Assembly (NCBI GenBank): GCA_963730225.1
Contig: CAVSQX010000003.1
Coordinates: 369,139 to 433,138, forward strand
Origin: CAVSQX01 sp963730225
GTDB lineage: Bacteria > Planctomycetota > Phycisphaerae > Tepidisphaerales > Tepidisphaeraceae
Direction: 5' to 3'
DNA: 64,000 nt
Part shown: piece by piece, positions 29,275 to 38,897 of the stretch
How the letters are laid out: each line of letters starts with the position of its first letter
Position numbering within the stretch: the stretch's first letter is position 1
Notes under the pieces: generated by a model
Told to the model about the DNA's origin: nothing
The model's database searches: none
What the model saw: only the letters and a program-made list of their open reading frames with translations
Position numbers and translations under genes: made by a program

Positions 29275-29863
29275 TCATAACAGATGCATCATTCCCGCGA
29301 TCCCCGCTCCAACCAGCAACATCGAAATCAGCGCCAATCTCCCCCGAAAATATCCCCGCGTGATCCAGTTTGACATCAGATAGAAACATCCAATCACGCT
29401 GAACCACACCATCGAGCCGATCGCCACCGCCGCCGTGCGAATGTGCTGCCGCACCTGCGAAATTTGCAGCCGATGCCCCAGCTCCGCCAGTTTTTCCGGG
29501 CTGGCATCGATCAGCACCGACGCTTTCCAGATCGTTCCGTACGGCCGCTCTTTCGCCGAGACATCCCGATCCGCGATCCATCCATTCTGATCGATCCACT
29601 GAACCAGTTGCGATCCATCCGTCCCCGGCCGCACCAGCGCCGCGATCTGCCCGGCCGCATCGTTTTCCGCCATCGTCTGCGCTTCCTCCGCGCTCAGCGC
29701 CGGCTCCTGGCTGGTTCCCACAATCCAATGCTCGCTCGGATGCTGATTCACAAACGCCGGCAAATCGCTGGCCCACAATTTCGTCGGCTCGGTCGCCGGT
29801 GTTTCGTCCGCCGCGCATCGACCGGCCAGCAATCAACACGCAAATCAACGTGAAAAATCTCAT
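29275..29863 (-). CDS. Small membrane protein with signal peptide (one frameshift)
   Basis: About 195 residues. ATG 29863 overlaps the kinase stop by ATGA and gives MRFFTLICVL, the start of a signal peptide. Dropping one base near 29840 continues it as LLLAGRCAADETPATEP and then the long second frame. Two C-terminal membrane helices follow (VAIGSMVWFSVIGCFYLMSN and ALISMLLVGAGIAGMMHLL). I do not recognise the family. Lying between kinase and sigma factor, it may belong to that signalling unit. Confidence 0.66.
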
Positions 29864-32742
29864 GCCGCCGCTCCTTTCGCATCCACAGCCCATCGCCGCC
29901 GCGGCCCCCAGCTCAGCACGATCACCCCGGCCACGAACACGATCCCCGCCGTCATCAGCTGGTGGCTCTCAAAATTGTCCATAAATAGCTGAATGGCCGC
30001 GTCAGATTGATGCATGTTGGCCAGGGTTCCGATCTGACCCCACGCACCGCTGTGAAACGCCGCTCCCATCATCGCCGCCGCCTTCACCATCAGCAGCACA
30101 CCGATCACTCCGCGAAGGATGTAACGCAAACCCTGCTCCCGCCGCGCCATCACCAATGCCACGATGGCCACGAACGCCAAGCTCGTGGCCAGCACTGGCA
30201 AAACGCGGGACATCAGGTCCGGCCAAGCAGCATCGCCCGCAAAAACGTGGCTGTTCAAGTGATTCAAAAAACTCCGATCGGGCAGCCCGCTCAGAACGGC
30301 CCCCGTGACGTTCATCCGATCTCCCAGCGTTAGCAGAACCGCCGCGATGATCACCAACGGCGCCAGGAACGAGAGAAAAAGGTCCGGTCCCACCATGCGC
30401 AGCGGCCGCGCTGTGCGCGGTGGCCTGGGCCATCGGAAGCGAGTGTTAAACCGGAAGCCGGAGTTGGCCGAAGGCACATCGGACCCTTGAGCTGCATCGG
30501 CTGGAGCAAGCAACCGCCGACGCCCCGGTATCGCCAGCGTCACGATTCCCACGGACACGGCCAGCACAATGAAGAATGTCGCTGCCGCCACAGTGCTGCC
30601 ATCCACGTTGCTGCCGTCATTATTCACCTCTATGCCCAGCACCCCGCTCACCGTTAGAATCGCCGCCAGGCATGCCATGAGCAGCAGCGGCTTGAACAGA
30701 TAACTCCACAATCCGTAATAGCGCTTTCGGCAAGTCTGCACCAGCAGAATGACCGTGGCAAACAGAAACCCCAGCCCGAAGCAGAGCATCGGAACAAAAT
30801 TCCGCGTGTCATTTGCATTGAACCCCGCGCCGATCAGCAACGCCATCGCTCCTGCAAAAGAGAGCAGCGTTAGCGCCAACCAGATGATCCGGACCGCGCC
30901 TGGCACGACTCCCGACCAATACCTGGGCTGGGCAGATTTGTTCCCATTGGCCATCCCCGCCGCCCAGTTTTTCGACCAGTTTTCTGACCAGTTTTTCACC
31001 CACTCGTGGGGGTTCCCCGGTGCAGGCGGAGGAACTGGAATGCCCGGCGCCGCCGCCGCCACGGCCGGGGCGGCGGGTGCGGCCGGTGCGGCGAAATCAG
31101 ACTTTTCGTCTTTCTCCCTCGGCCGCGGCGAAATCGGATCCCACCAGCTTCGCACCTGCGTCGCCAGTGAGATTCCACCCGTCACCACCGCCGCCAGCAT
31201 CGCGTTCCCGTCGAACATCGACCCGACGATGTACGCAAACAACCCCGCCAAAAACGCCGTGTCCCAGAAGCTCACCCGATGCTTCCGCAGCGGATACGCC
31301 CATTTCACCGTGCACATGCAAAACAGCGGAATCACGATCCCCGCCCATGTTCCGGACATGTTCGAGCGATGGCCCTGCAACGTCACCCAGAAAAACAGCG
31401 AGTAGCCGCAAGCCAGCACCGACGCCAATCCCCCGGCCGCCAGTTGGCCGATCATAGGAGGTTCATTTTTCAGCCGCGGCATGATCTTCCTGGCGACCAG
31501 ATGAATCCCGCAGCTACCGCCGAGGATCGCCGTCGCCGTGAACCCCAGAACCAGGGGAAACGGCATGTTGTGCTCGCCGGCGATCATCGCACCCAAAATT
31601 CCAAGCGCGCCGGACACAATCCACTGTAATAGCCTTCGCTGCCCAGCCGGCAATGGATCGGGCGCGAACTGTGGAACCGCCATCGTGTGGGACGAAATCC
31701 CATTGCGCTTCGCCGTCGCGCCGCCGAAACCCGCCATACGGTCGCCAACTTTTCCGACCTGCTCGCTGAATCGCTCCGCCCAGTCGCTGATGTGATCCCA
31801 CGCATCCTTCGGCTCCGTTGCCGTCGCCGTCCCACCCTGCGGCGGAATCGGCGGTGGTTTGGCGGTGAAACCGATGCCCGCTTTCCGTGCCACCTGCCCG
31901 GCCACCACCGACAATTCCTCCGGCGCAAAAACCGATACGCTCTGCCGCACCGCTTCCGAACCAAACACCGCCTCTACCATTTCCTGCACCGTCTGATATC
32001 GCTGCGCCGGGTCCTTGGCCATCGCCTTCTTGATCACCGTCGCAAACGGCTCGGCAATTCCCGTCGTGTCCGGCTCGCTCGACAGATGCTTCAGCAAAAC
32101 CTCGCTGGGGCTGGCCCCGTTGAACGGCACCATGCCCATCAGCAATTCGTACAGCACCGCGCCCAGTGCGTAGATGTCGATGCTCCGATCGTATTTCCCC
32201 GCCCCGATCTCCGGTGCCATGTAATGCACCGTGCCCACCGTCACCGTCTGGGCACTGTTCTGCATCGGGCTGATCATCTTCGACAGCCCGTAATCCCCGA
32301 TCTTCACGTAGCCATTCTCGTAAAAAATGTTCGCTGGTTTCAGGTCGCGGTGGACGATCCCGTTCTCGTGCAGAAAGCTCAGCCCCTTGCCGATCTCACG
32401 CAGAAAAAACGCCGACTTCTGCGTGCCCAGCCCCGACGGTGATTCATCCAGCAACTGCCGCAGCGACGGCCCGGAAACAAATTCCATGATCACAAACGGC
32501 CGGCCCTCGGTGTTGTAGCGCACATCAAAAATCGTCACCAGGTGCGGGTTCTTCAGATTCATGCACTGGCTGATGCCGCGCACTTCGATCTGCTCATATC
32601 CCTGCACCGCTTTGAGCGCCACCTGCCGCCCCGTATCGCTGACGGCGTAGTACACCTCGCCGAACCCGCCCCGGCCGGCGGCACGCTCGATGGTGTATCC
32701 CTCCAGCGGCCGATCCCCATGCTTGTACTGGAAGTTCCACAT
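29860..32742 (-). CDS. Large multi-pass membrane Ser/Thr protein kinase
   Basis: 960 residues. The Hanks-type kinase domain occupies about 14-265: glycine loop GRGGFGEVYYA, catalytic Lys in QVALKAVQG, HRDLKPANIF with the catalytic Asp, DYG in place of DFG, and GTVHYMAPEIG. A Pro-rich linker and at least ten hydrophobic helices follow, with a short cytoplasmic Pro/Ala-rich insert near 580-610 (AAPAAPAAPAVAAAAPG). No PASTA or other sensor domain is seen, so the membrane part may itself be the sensor. Two bases from the upstream TPR/FHA-like gene and overlapping the downstream small membrane gene. Confidence 0.9.
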   Translation of the reverse strand: MWNFQYKHGDRPLEGYTIERAAGRGGFGEVYYAVSDTGRQVALKAVQGYEQIEVRGISQCMNLKNPHLVTIFDVRYNTEGRPFVIMEFVSGPSLRQLLDESPSGLGTQKSAFFLREIGKGLSFLHENGIVHRDLKPANIFYENGYVKIGDYGLSKMISPMQNSAQTVTVGTVHYMAPEIGAGKYDRSIDIYALGAVLYELLMGMVPFNGASPSEVLLKHLSSEPDTTGIAEPFATVIKKAMAKDPAQRYQTVQEMVEAVFGSEAVRQSVSVFAPEELSVVAGQVARKAGIGFTAKPPPIPPQGGTATATEPKDAWDHISDWAERFSEQVGKVGDRMAGFGGATAKRNGISSHTMAVPQFAPDPLPAGQRRLLQWIVSGALGILGAMIAGEHNMPFPLVLGFTATAILGGSCGIHLVARKIMPRLKNEPPMIGQLAAGGLASVLACGYSLFFWVTLQGHRSNMSGTWAGIVIPLFCMCTVKWAYPLRKHRVSFWDTAFLAGLFAYIVGSMFDGNAMLAAVVTGGISLATQVRSWWDPISPRPREKDEKSDFAAPAAPAAPAVAAAAPGIPVPPPAPGNPHEWVKNWSENWSKNWAAGMANGNKSAQPRYWSGVVPGAVRIIWLALTLLSFAGAMALLIGAGFNANDTRNFVPMLCFGLGFLFATVILLVQTCRKRYYGLWSYLFKPLLLMACLAAILTVSGVLGIEVNNDGSNVDGSTVAAATFFIVLAVSVGIVTLAIPGRRRLLAPADAAQGSDVPSANSGFRFNTRFRWPRPPRTARPLRMVGPDLFLSFLAPLVIIAAVLLTLGDRMNVTGAVLSGLPDRSFLNHLNSHVFAGDAAWPDLMSRVLPVLATSLAFVAIVALVMARREQGLRYILRGVIGVLLMVKAAAMMGAAFHSGAWGQIGTLANMHQSDAAIQLFMDNFESHQLMTAGIVFVAGVIVLSWGPRRRWAVDAKGAAA

Positions 32743-32744
32743 GA

Positions 32745-34241
32745 TTATCCCCGTCGATCATTCACCCCGCTGGCCACCAGTGACAATCCTCCCGCACTCA
32801 CGCTTCTGCCCAATTCCATCGGGCCCACGACATTCGCCCCGCTGCGGCAAAACATCTGCCCGTCCCGCGTGTGCAGCACCACCGTCCCGCCGTCGCATTT
32901 CACATGCGCTCCACCCGAACCGATGATGACATCCTGATCCATCAGAATCACCCGCCGAATATCCGGCCGGGCCAACCGCGCTCCGTCCAACTCCAAAACC
33001 GCCGACGTGCTGGCCGAGCTCGGCACTGCAAACCGCATCCGACATCGCGGTGAAAGTTCCAACCGCTCGCCGTCGCTCAACAATTTGTTCACGCCGCCGG
33101 TTTTCAGGAAATAATCATCCTCGACGCGCTGAATCTGAATCGCCGGCAGATTCGGCTCGGCGATCACGCCCACATCCGCTGCCACCGACGAGCTGATCGG
33201 CCCGATCGTCACCACCGCCTGCCGCAAAACCAGGAACGATCCGACGCCGTCCACATGCAGCACAAACATCGACGGCAGACCCGCTTTCGCCTCGCCCATC
33301 ACGGCCTTTCCATTCACCACCGATTCCAGCCGCGGCGGCAATTCCGTCACCATTCCCAGCATCGCCAGCGGCCCGGCTTTCAACTGCTCCATCGCCCGCC
33401 GAGCCGATTCTACCTGCTCCGCCGCCTGCCGCAGCCACTTCGCACCGCCGACGCTCGGCTCCAGCCGCGCCAGCAGCACCCGCGCTTCGGAAAAATCTCC
33501 GTTGCCAACCAACCGCCAAATCTGCCGCATCTGCCCCAATTGGCTCGCCAGTTCTCGTGACTCCGGCCCATCTCCGTCGATCTTCGCCAATCGGCGCAAA
33601 AAATTATCCGCCCGTTCCAGCGATCCCTGCTCGATCGCCGACGAGATTTCCTTCCGCAATTTCTCACAGACTTCTCCCGACATCGCCCAGATTCCCGAAT
33701 CGTTCGCATCCGCCAACTTCGCCCGGCAGATCTCATCGGCGGCCAGATGCAGTTCGCCGCGATCCATCGCCGCCTTGGCCGCTTTCACCGCCGCCGTCGC
33801 CGCCGTTTTGCGATTCTCGATATCCCCTTTGAGCAATTGAACTCTCGTCGAATCCGTCGGCGATTCCTGAAGGATTTTTTCCCCGCGATCCAGATGCCCC
33901 TGATCGATCTCCCGCCGCGCCGCCGCCACAGCCATCTGCTGAACATTCTGCTGGTGCTGCTGATCCCGCAGCCCGTTGGCCACCGCCGTTCGCAGCGCCA
34001 CCACTTCCGGCAAATTCCCGCCCAGCTTCGCCGCTTTCTCGCAATCCGTCAGCCCCTGCGCCAACTGCCCAGCCGCCAGATGTTCCTGCCCGCGCTTCAG
34101 CAGCGCCTCCACCAGCCGGTCGATCACCCGTTGTCCCCGTCGATGGGCCGCAAACTCCGGCGTCGCCGCCAAAGCGTACGCCTCATCCAACCGCCCGTCG
34201 CCAAGGGCCACTTCGGATTGTCGCAAGCGCAGGATCAGCAC
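32745..34241 (-). CDS. TPR-like helical protein with C-terminal FHA-like domains (tentative)
   Basis: 498 residues from GTG 34241, chosen because AGGAG lies eight bases upstream; a longer frame from 34277 has no such site. Residues 1-300 are helical and TPR-like. The rest is beta-rich with two repeats of the form VLRQAVVTIGPISSS...ADVGVIAEPNLPAIQIQ and VILMDQDVIIGSGG then AHVKCDGGTVVLHTRDG. These resemble the GR...SxxxH pattern of FHA phosphothreonine-binding domains. This would suit a partner of the adjacent Ser/Thr kinase. The FHA call is by pattern only. Confidence 0.62.
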   Translation of the reverse strand: MLILRLRQSEVALGDGRLDEAYALAATPEFAAHRRGQRVIDRLVEALLKRGQEHLAAGQLAQGLTDCEKAAKLGGNLPEVVALRTAVANGLRDQQHQQNVQQMAVAAARREIDQGHLDRGEKILQESPTDSTRVQLLKGDIENRKTAATAAVKAAKAAMDRGELHLAADEICRAKLADANDSGIWAMSGEVCEKLRKEISSAIEQGSLERADNFLRRLAKIDGDGPESRELASQLGQMRQIWRLVGNGDFSEARVLLARLEPSVGGAKWLRQAAEQVESARRAMEQLKAGPLAMLGMVTELPPRLESVVNGKAVMGEAKAGLPSMFVLHVDGVGSFLVLRQAVVTIGPISSSVAADVGVIAEPNLPAIQIQRVEDDYFLKTGGVNKLLSDGERLELSPRCRMRFAVPSSASTSAVLELDGARLARPDIRRVILMDQDVIIGSGGAHVKCDGGTVVLHTRDGQMFCRSGANVVGPMELGRSVSAGGLSLVASGVNDRRG

Positions 34242-34297
34242 GGCCAACTCTCCTGATCGACGACCATGGTAACACACCCGCTGACGCCCGGCTCACG

Positions 34298-35122
34298 TCA
34301 ATTTGCCGGCTTCTGCGCCACCGAAACCCCCGCCGGCTGAGTCTGTGCCGAAGCCAGGAAGTCATTCGCCTCGGCCATCACATCCTGCTCGCTGGCCGGC
34401 ACCTGAATCGGATCGGCGAACTTCGCCTCGTGCGCCAGCACTCGCTGCGAAACATCCAACTGCGTCTTGATCTGCGCGATGAGTCGCTCCGTCTGCGCCA
34501 GCTTGCTGTTGTCGACCTGGATACTCGACCCGACGCTGGCCGTCTGGAGCAATTTGTACTGCCCCTCCAGCGACGCGATCTGGCTTTCCAGCAGCGACTT
34601 TTGTTCCTTGGCTCGATCCAGCGCGTTCATCGCCGCTCCCAGCGATTGCTCCCGATTCTCCAGCAACCGCTGCTTGCCCGCCAGAACCAATTCCGATTCC
34701 TTCACCGTCTCCAGCCGATCCGCCAGATCGTCCTTCACCTGTTCTCGGGTGTAGTTGATCTGTCCAAACGTGAACGACGCCTCGCTGCCGCTCAGCGTAT
34801 CGCGGAGCTTCTCGACCTGCGCCACCTGCTCGTGCACAGCCGTCTGGCTCTGCGCGATATCCTCCTTGAGCTGATCGATCTCCACTTCCTGCTGCGCGAT
34901 CGCCCGGATGTTCGCGTGCATCTCCGGAATGATGTCATCGAGCAAATCCTTCGCCCGCCGCAGCTGAAACTCCATCGGCACCGCGTCCGTCACCGAACTC
35001 TGCACCGACCGAGCCGCGCTGCTGACATAGCTGACCAGGTCATTGCCAAAAATCAGCCCGCCCGCCGCCGCCGTAGTTCCCAGCGAAATCACGCCCCACT
35101 TCACCGCTTTCAATAGAATCAT
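34298..35122 (-). CDS. Membrane-anchored coiled-coil protein
   Basis: 274 residues from ATG 35122, with AGAGG six bases upstream; the longer upstream frame is Pro-rich and unlikely to be translated. One N-terminal membrane helix (WGVISLGTTAAAGGLIFGN) is followed by coiled coil from about residue 35 to 225, and a low-complexity end with QPAGVSVAQKPAN. No family recognised, though PspA/phage-shock-like coiled coils look similar. First gene of the long minus-strand unit that continues through the kinase and sigma genes. Confidence 0.68.
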   Translation of the reverse strand: MILLKAVKWGVISLGTTAAAGGLIFGNDLVSYVSSAARSVQSSVTDAVPMEFQLRRAKDLLDDIIPEMHANIRAIAQQEVEIDQLKEDIAQSQTAVHEQVAQVEKLRDTLSGSEASFTFGQINYTREQVKDDLADRLETVKESELVLAGKQRLLENREQSLGAAMNALDRAKEQKSLLESQIASLEGQYKLLQTASVGSSIQVDNSKLAQTERLIAQIKTQLDVSQRVLAHEAKFADPIQVPASEQDVMAEANDFLASAQTQPAGVSVAQKPAN

Positions 35123-35742
35123 ATAAACCTCTGTTGGAGTTGCAGAGGTATTCGGCCCAGCGCGGCGAATATTCAGCGGACCGAAAATTTCGCGGGGATT
35201 TTGGCGAGAAAATTTGCGAAGCGGGGCGCGCGGGAACAAAAGGTAACACTTTTGGTCAAAAGCGCCACCTGACAATTTGGCAGGTGGTGGGCTTGTGGCA
35301 GGGGGCGGCGGGACGGCCGGCGAGTTCTCTACAGCAGGCGAGCCAGGGCGGTGCGGTGGGCCTGGCGAATTCAAGCATCGGATTCAAACATGGATGGACA
35401 GGATGGCCAGGATCAAATGGAGGGCCGGCCCCGCAGTAAATCGAAGGGGGGTCGCCGATGTCGGGAAAGACTCCCGAGCTGTTGGAACTCTCCTTTCGGT
35501 GACTGGAGCGGGGTAACTGGTTGGCTTTGGAACCAAAAAACTGGGGAAGTGCGATTCTCGTCGGGTTGCAGCACAATAGCGCACCTGTCCCGTTTGCGTT
35601 TCGAAGGAACCGCACATATCGCAGCTGTCCCGTTTGGTTTCCCCATAGCGCCGCCGGCATGCTGGCTGAGCCGGTCGTTTACCCTTCGAACTCAAAACCG
35701 GCTACAATGTCGGGGCAGACTTTACGGCTTTAGGAGCGATTG
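35123..35742. other. Intergenic region (620 bases) between the kinase unit and the ATPase gene
   Basis: No credible gene was found: the open frames overlap one another on both strands with no ribosome binding sites. The left half carries the promoter side of the coiled-coil gene. The right half contains one of a pair of diverged direct repeats (about 35530-35642). Confidence 0.6.
35530..35642 (+). repeat. Diverged direct repeat, copy 1
   Basis: Shares with copy 2 (about 38630-38747) the blocks GAACC...AAAACTGG, ATTCTCGTCGGGT, GCAGCAC and ATATCGCA-CTGTCCCGTTTG-GTTTC in the same order and orientation. The sequence CTGTCCCGTTTG also appears twice inside this copy (at about 35584 and 35625). The two copies bracket the ATPase/Toprim-like pair and a small membrane protein gene. 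Confidence 0.7.
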
Positions 35743-36741
35743 ATGGCAATATCCTCAATTCATTTCCAAAACTTCCGAGTGTTTCGCGATGCGAAATTGC
35801 CGCTCGGAAGAACTACGCTCTTGGTCGGGCCGAATGGCTCGGGAAAGACTACAGCTCTACAAGCGCTCAAGTATCTGGCGCTTAGCTCCAATCCTCTGAA
35901 CTATGCTTCCATACCCCAGGCTCATGCTGTGCGATCAGTTGACGCTTCGCCGAACAGCCAAGTGAAGTTCGACGTCGAATGGGATGCCGGTAGCACCAGT
36001 ACCGTCTTGTGGGAGGATTCGCAAAATCCGCATACGCGGTTCAAACTAAGTGGCGACACACAGCGGCTTTCAACCATTCAGAATGTCCGAATCTATTCCC
36101 TCCAACACGAACGTATCGCGGCGCATGTGCCTCTGACCACGTCACCCGAGCTCGACGAGGCTGGCCACGGGCTCCCAGCAGTCCTTACCAACCTCCAAGA
36201 CCATTTCCCCGAGCGATTTGAGGCATTGAACCAAGATTTAAGCAGTTGGCTTCCGGAGTTCGACAGGGTGCTACTCAACACGCCGGCAAACGGACAGCGG
36301 GCTTTTATGCTTCGGACCAAGCAGGGCCAGCATCGCTTCCATTCAAGCCAGTTGTCGCAAGGTACGTTGTTTGCTCTTACTCTTCTCGCAATTGCACATT
36401 TACCGAATCCCCCGAGCGTCGTCTGCCTAGAGGACCCGGACCGCGGAATGCACCCGCGACTGCTGCGGGACGTTCTCGACGCCACCGAAAGATTGGCCAA
36501 TCCTCAGGTTTTCAAAGAATCACGTTCCCCTGTGCAGGTGATCATGACCACGCACTCCCCCCTGCTCGTTGATCAATTCCGAGACCGTCCGGACGATGTT
36601 GTCCTGATCCAAAAAACCGATCTTGCGTCAGATTTCACGCGACTCTCCGCTATTCCCAACATCGAGGAAATCTTGAGCGGTGCCCACCTCGGCGATGTTT
36701 GGTTTAGCGGCGCTTTCGGCGGCGTACCATTGAATACATGA
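35743..36741 (+). CDS. AAA_21/OLD-like ATPase of a two-gene unit
   Basis: About 332 residues from ATG 35743 (GGAG six bases upstream). An ABC/SMC-like ATPase with NFRVFRDAKLPLGRTTLLVG leading into Walker A GPNGSGKTT (residue 28-36). SQLSQGTLFALTLLAI serves as the ABC signature region, VVCLEDPDRGMHPRLL as Walker B and D-loop, and MTTHSPLLVDQF as the switch His. This is the OLD/RloA-like AAA_21 class whose members often work with a Toprim or nuclease partner in phage defence. The stop overlaps the next gene by ATGA. Composition is less GC-rich than the core genes. Confidence 0.85.
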   Translation: MAISSIHFQNFRVFRDAKLPLGRTTLLVGPNGSGKTTALQALKYLALSSNPLNYASIPQAHAVRSVDASPNSQVKFDVEWDAGSTSTVLWEDSQNPHTRFKLSGDTQRLSTIQNVRIYSLQHERIAAHVPLTTSPELDEAGHGLPAVLTNLQDHFPERFEALNQDLSSWLPEFDRVLLNTPANGQRAFMLRTKQGQHRFHSSQLSQGTLFALTLLAIAHLPNPPSVVCLEDPDRGMHPRLLRDVLDATERLANPQVFKESRSPVQVIMTTHSPLLVDQFRDRPDDVVLIQKTDLASDFTRLSAIPNIEEILSGAHLGDVWFSGAFGGVPLNT

Positions 36742-37373
36742 GAATTGGATTCCTAAGCGAATCGCCTGCGGATGATGCGGCATTTCACGTTCTGCTCGAG
36801 GCAATAGCGCACCGGCCAATTGAGCGCATCGATGCGGCCCGACTGCGCGCTGGCGGTTGGCCTTCCATGCTCCAAGCTGCCCATGTGGAGTACAAGCGGC
36901 TCTATTATAACACCGATGCAGGCGCCATTATCGCAATCGCTGACTCCGATGACAGCGACATACATCATCCCGCTCATGATCAATCGCCCGGGGACCATCG
37001 AAATTGCAGATTCTGCCTACTGTCCGAGGCGATTCGCGTCGCGCGTTCAACAAGCCGTCCCCGCGCGGACCGCGTTCCACTACTCTCCGCGATCGGCCTT
37101 GCGATCCCCTCGCTAGAGGCTTGGCTTCTTTGCGGAACCGACCTCCATTGTGTCGAAGCCCGATTCATCCGCGAGCTCCAAAATGGAAAATCACTCGCGC
37201 CGCTCCGCCGCGAACTCAAGCTCCGTCTCTATGGAACCATCAGTCCGCCCTTACGGCTAGAAATTGAAATCGCGACCCGGGAAGCACGACGACTCGCTGG
37301 AAACATCCAAATTCTCGAAACACATTTTCCACAAGGATTTTTACCCTTCGTACAACAAATCCGCGCTTGGTAG
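36738..37373 (+). CDS. Toprim/DUF4276-like protein, partner of the ATPase
   Basis: 211 residues. The N-terminus IGFLSESPADDAAFHVLLEAI places an acidic residue after the first strand, and AGAIIAIADSDDSDIHHP gives a DxDxxD cluster near residue 68-76. This is the layout of Toprim-like nucleases such as RloB/DUF4276 and OLD C-terminal domains. IGLAIPSLEAWLLCG is also typical of DUF4276 proteins. The NCRFCLL segment has two Cys. It overlaps the ATPase gene by four bases, so the pair is one unit. Function as an anti-phage nuclease is inferred from the family pair only. Confidence 0.68.
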   Translation: MRIGFLSESPADDAAFHVLLEAIAHRPIERIDAARLRAGGWPSMLQAAHVEYKRLYYNTDAGAIIAIADSDDSDIHHPAHDQSPGDHRNCRFCLLSEAIRVARSTSRPRADRVPLLSAIGLAIPSLEAWLLCGTDLHCVEARFIRELQNGKSLAPLRRELKLRLYGTISPPLRLEIEIATREARRLAGNIQILETHFPQGFLPFVQQIRAW

Positions 37374-37968
37374 CGGATAGAAAAAGGCGACGCGAACCGT
37401 CACGCCCGGTTCTCTCGCTGCGTTTTATCTTTTCCGACAGGCCACGGCCAATCGATACCAACGAAGAGTGTGTCCCAAGCCAAATTCTGCCGCGTCCGCC
37501 GCATCCATCCTTCGACGCCGAGTTGTCGGCCGCTCGGCTGACCCGCTAAGGGACCAAAAATGGCGCGGACCGACAGCGTTTCTGGTCCCGCAAGCAATCC
37601 GCAACCTCGCCGCTTGCGCCTCACTAGCGGCTGTGAAGTCCATAAAATCTCACCCCGCAAGACATTCGCAACCGGCTCACGCAGCGGCGAGAAGGCGCAG
37701 AGGAGTTCGGTCAATCCCGTCCCCACACCAATCCATAGCTTTGCGTGCTCTGCGCCTTTGCGTAAGCCCGGATTTGTCCGATCTGTTCCGGCCAGCAGTC
37801 GGCGATAAAGAAGCGCTCACGCAGAGGCGCTTGCAGAACTCAATCCGCGGTAAACGTGTGGGCGGCGCGTTAACCGCGTCCTACCCTATTTTTTTGGCTT
37901 GGCATAGATTCCGTGGCAAGTTATGAAATGAGCCCTTTTTGTTGCGGTCGGTAAATCAGAGGTCGCAG
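37374..37968. other. Intergenic region (about 600 bases) with dispersed repeat fragments
   Basis: No convincing gene. Around 37690-37840 lie GGCGCAGAGG, CTCTGCGCC and CGCAGAGGCGC fragments, partly as an inverted pair. They resemble the 20405-20592 repeat in style though not in sequence. Confidence 0.5.
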
Positions 37969-38514
37969 ATGGCTGGTGTTTTAGATTTTAGCGGTCACCC
38001 GGCCCTTCTCGTCGCGGTTTGCATGGCGTTGGCCATGCTGACGGCTGCGGCTGTGCTTATCGGGCTGCGCGGCTTTCGCCAACATCTGAAGACAACGAGC
38101 GGTTGGGACACTTTGTTGCAGCGATTTCCCGTCGGCCCGGTGCATAGAACCGGCGGACGCTTCGGGGCGGGCGGATATTGCACGGGGCCGGGCCATTCCA
38201 AGTATCAGGGCAAACGCAAGGACCGTCCATTTTACATTGAGTTTGCCCAGGAAGGTTTTCTCGTCATTCCGAATTTCGCGGCCGACTGCCCGATTCTGAT
38301 TCCGTGGAACGGCGTTCGCGAAGTTTCCGGAATGGGCAACGGCGTTTCGGTTTCTGCCGTCTGCATCGCGGTGGATTACGAGAGAGCTTTGCAGTTCCAT
38401 TTGCCGATCTCCGCCCTGCCGGGGATTCGACGGCACGTTCCATCCGATCGATTCCAGAAACCGCCAACCGGTTCCGCCGCGGCGAAGGATCGCCTTCCCG
38501 GGATTCAAAGATAA
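37969..38514 (+). CDS. Small membrane protein of unknown function
   Basis: 181 residues from ATG 37969 (AGAGG about seven bases upstream). One N-terminal membrane helix (PALLVAVCMALAMLTAAAVLIG) is followed by a soluble domain with GRFGAGGYCTGPGHSKYQGK and a beta strand pattern FLVIPNFAADCPILIPWNGV. Proteins with this layout are common in planctomycetes but I know no function. It lies inside the interval bracketed by the direct repeats. Confidence 0.62.
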   Translation: MAGVLDFSGHPALLVAVCMALAMLTAAAVLIGLRGFRQHLKTTSGWDTLLQRFPVGPVHRTGGRFGAGGYCTGPGHSKYQGKRKDRPFYIEFAQEGFLVIPNFAADCPILIPWNGVREVSGMGNGVSVSAVCIAVDYERALQFHLPISALPGIRRHVPSDRFQKPPTGSAAAKDRLPGIQR

Positions 38515-38629
38515 ACTCATTTCGAGGACCAGTGGACCGTCAACGCAGGAATGCGGGTCGTGTGTCGTGATTCTCAGCGAGTTTTGGACAACCCAGCCCA
38601 GAAAATCGTCTCTGCCGACCCACTTATCT

Positions 38630-38747
38630 TGAACCCACAAAACTGGAGGTGTGCCATTCTCGTCGGGTGGCAGCACCGAGTTTCTTTTTGCGTCGGACCG
38701 CGTCTCGATACAACGCAAATATCGCACCTGTCCCGTTTGAGTTTCTC
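38630..38747 (+). repeat. Diverged direct repeat, copy 2
   Basis: Shares the ordered blocks GAACC-AAAACTGG, ATTCTCGTCGGGT, GCAGCAC and ATATCGCA-CTGTCCCGTTTG-GTTTC with the copy at 35530-35642. An internal stretch of about 30 bases is unrelated. No target-site duplication or transposase is visible nearby. Confidence 0.7.
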
Positions 38748-38897
38748 CTATTTATTTCAAAATACCGTAGGACACCGCTCTCAAGTTGCTGCGGAAGAGA
38801 AATCGCTGCCAGAGACCTGCCACGCGGCTTCTTGGCTGGCGCGATCATGAAAATGTGGGTGGCGCATCGCCTCGATTGGCGAGGCGAAGAACTGGCC

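Noticed and set aside
37468..37926. 152-residue plus-strand frame in the intergenic region
   Set aside because: Spans dispersed repeats and has no start signal or family resemblance.
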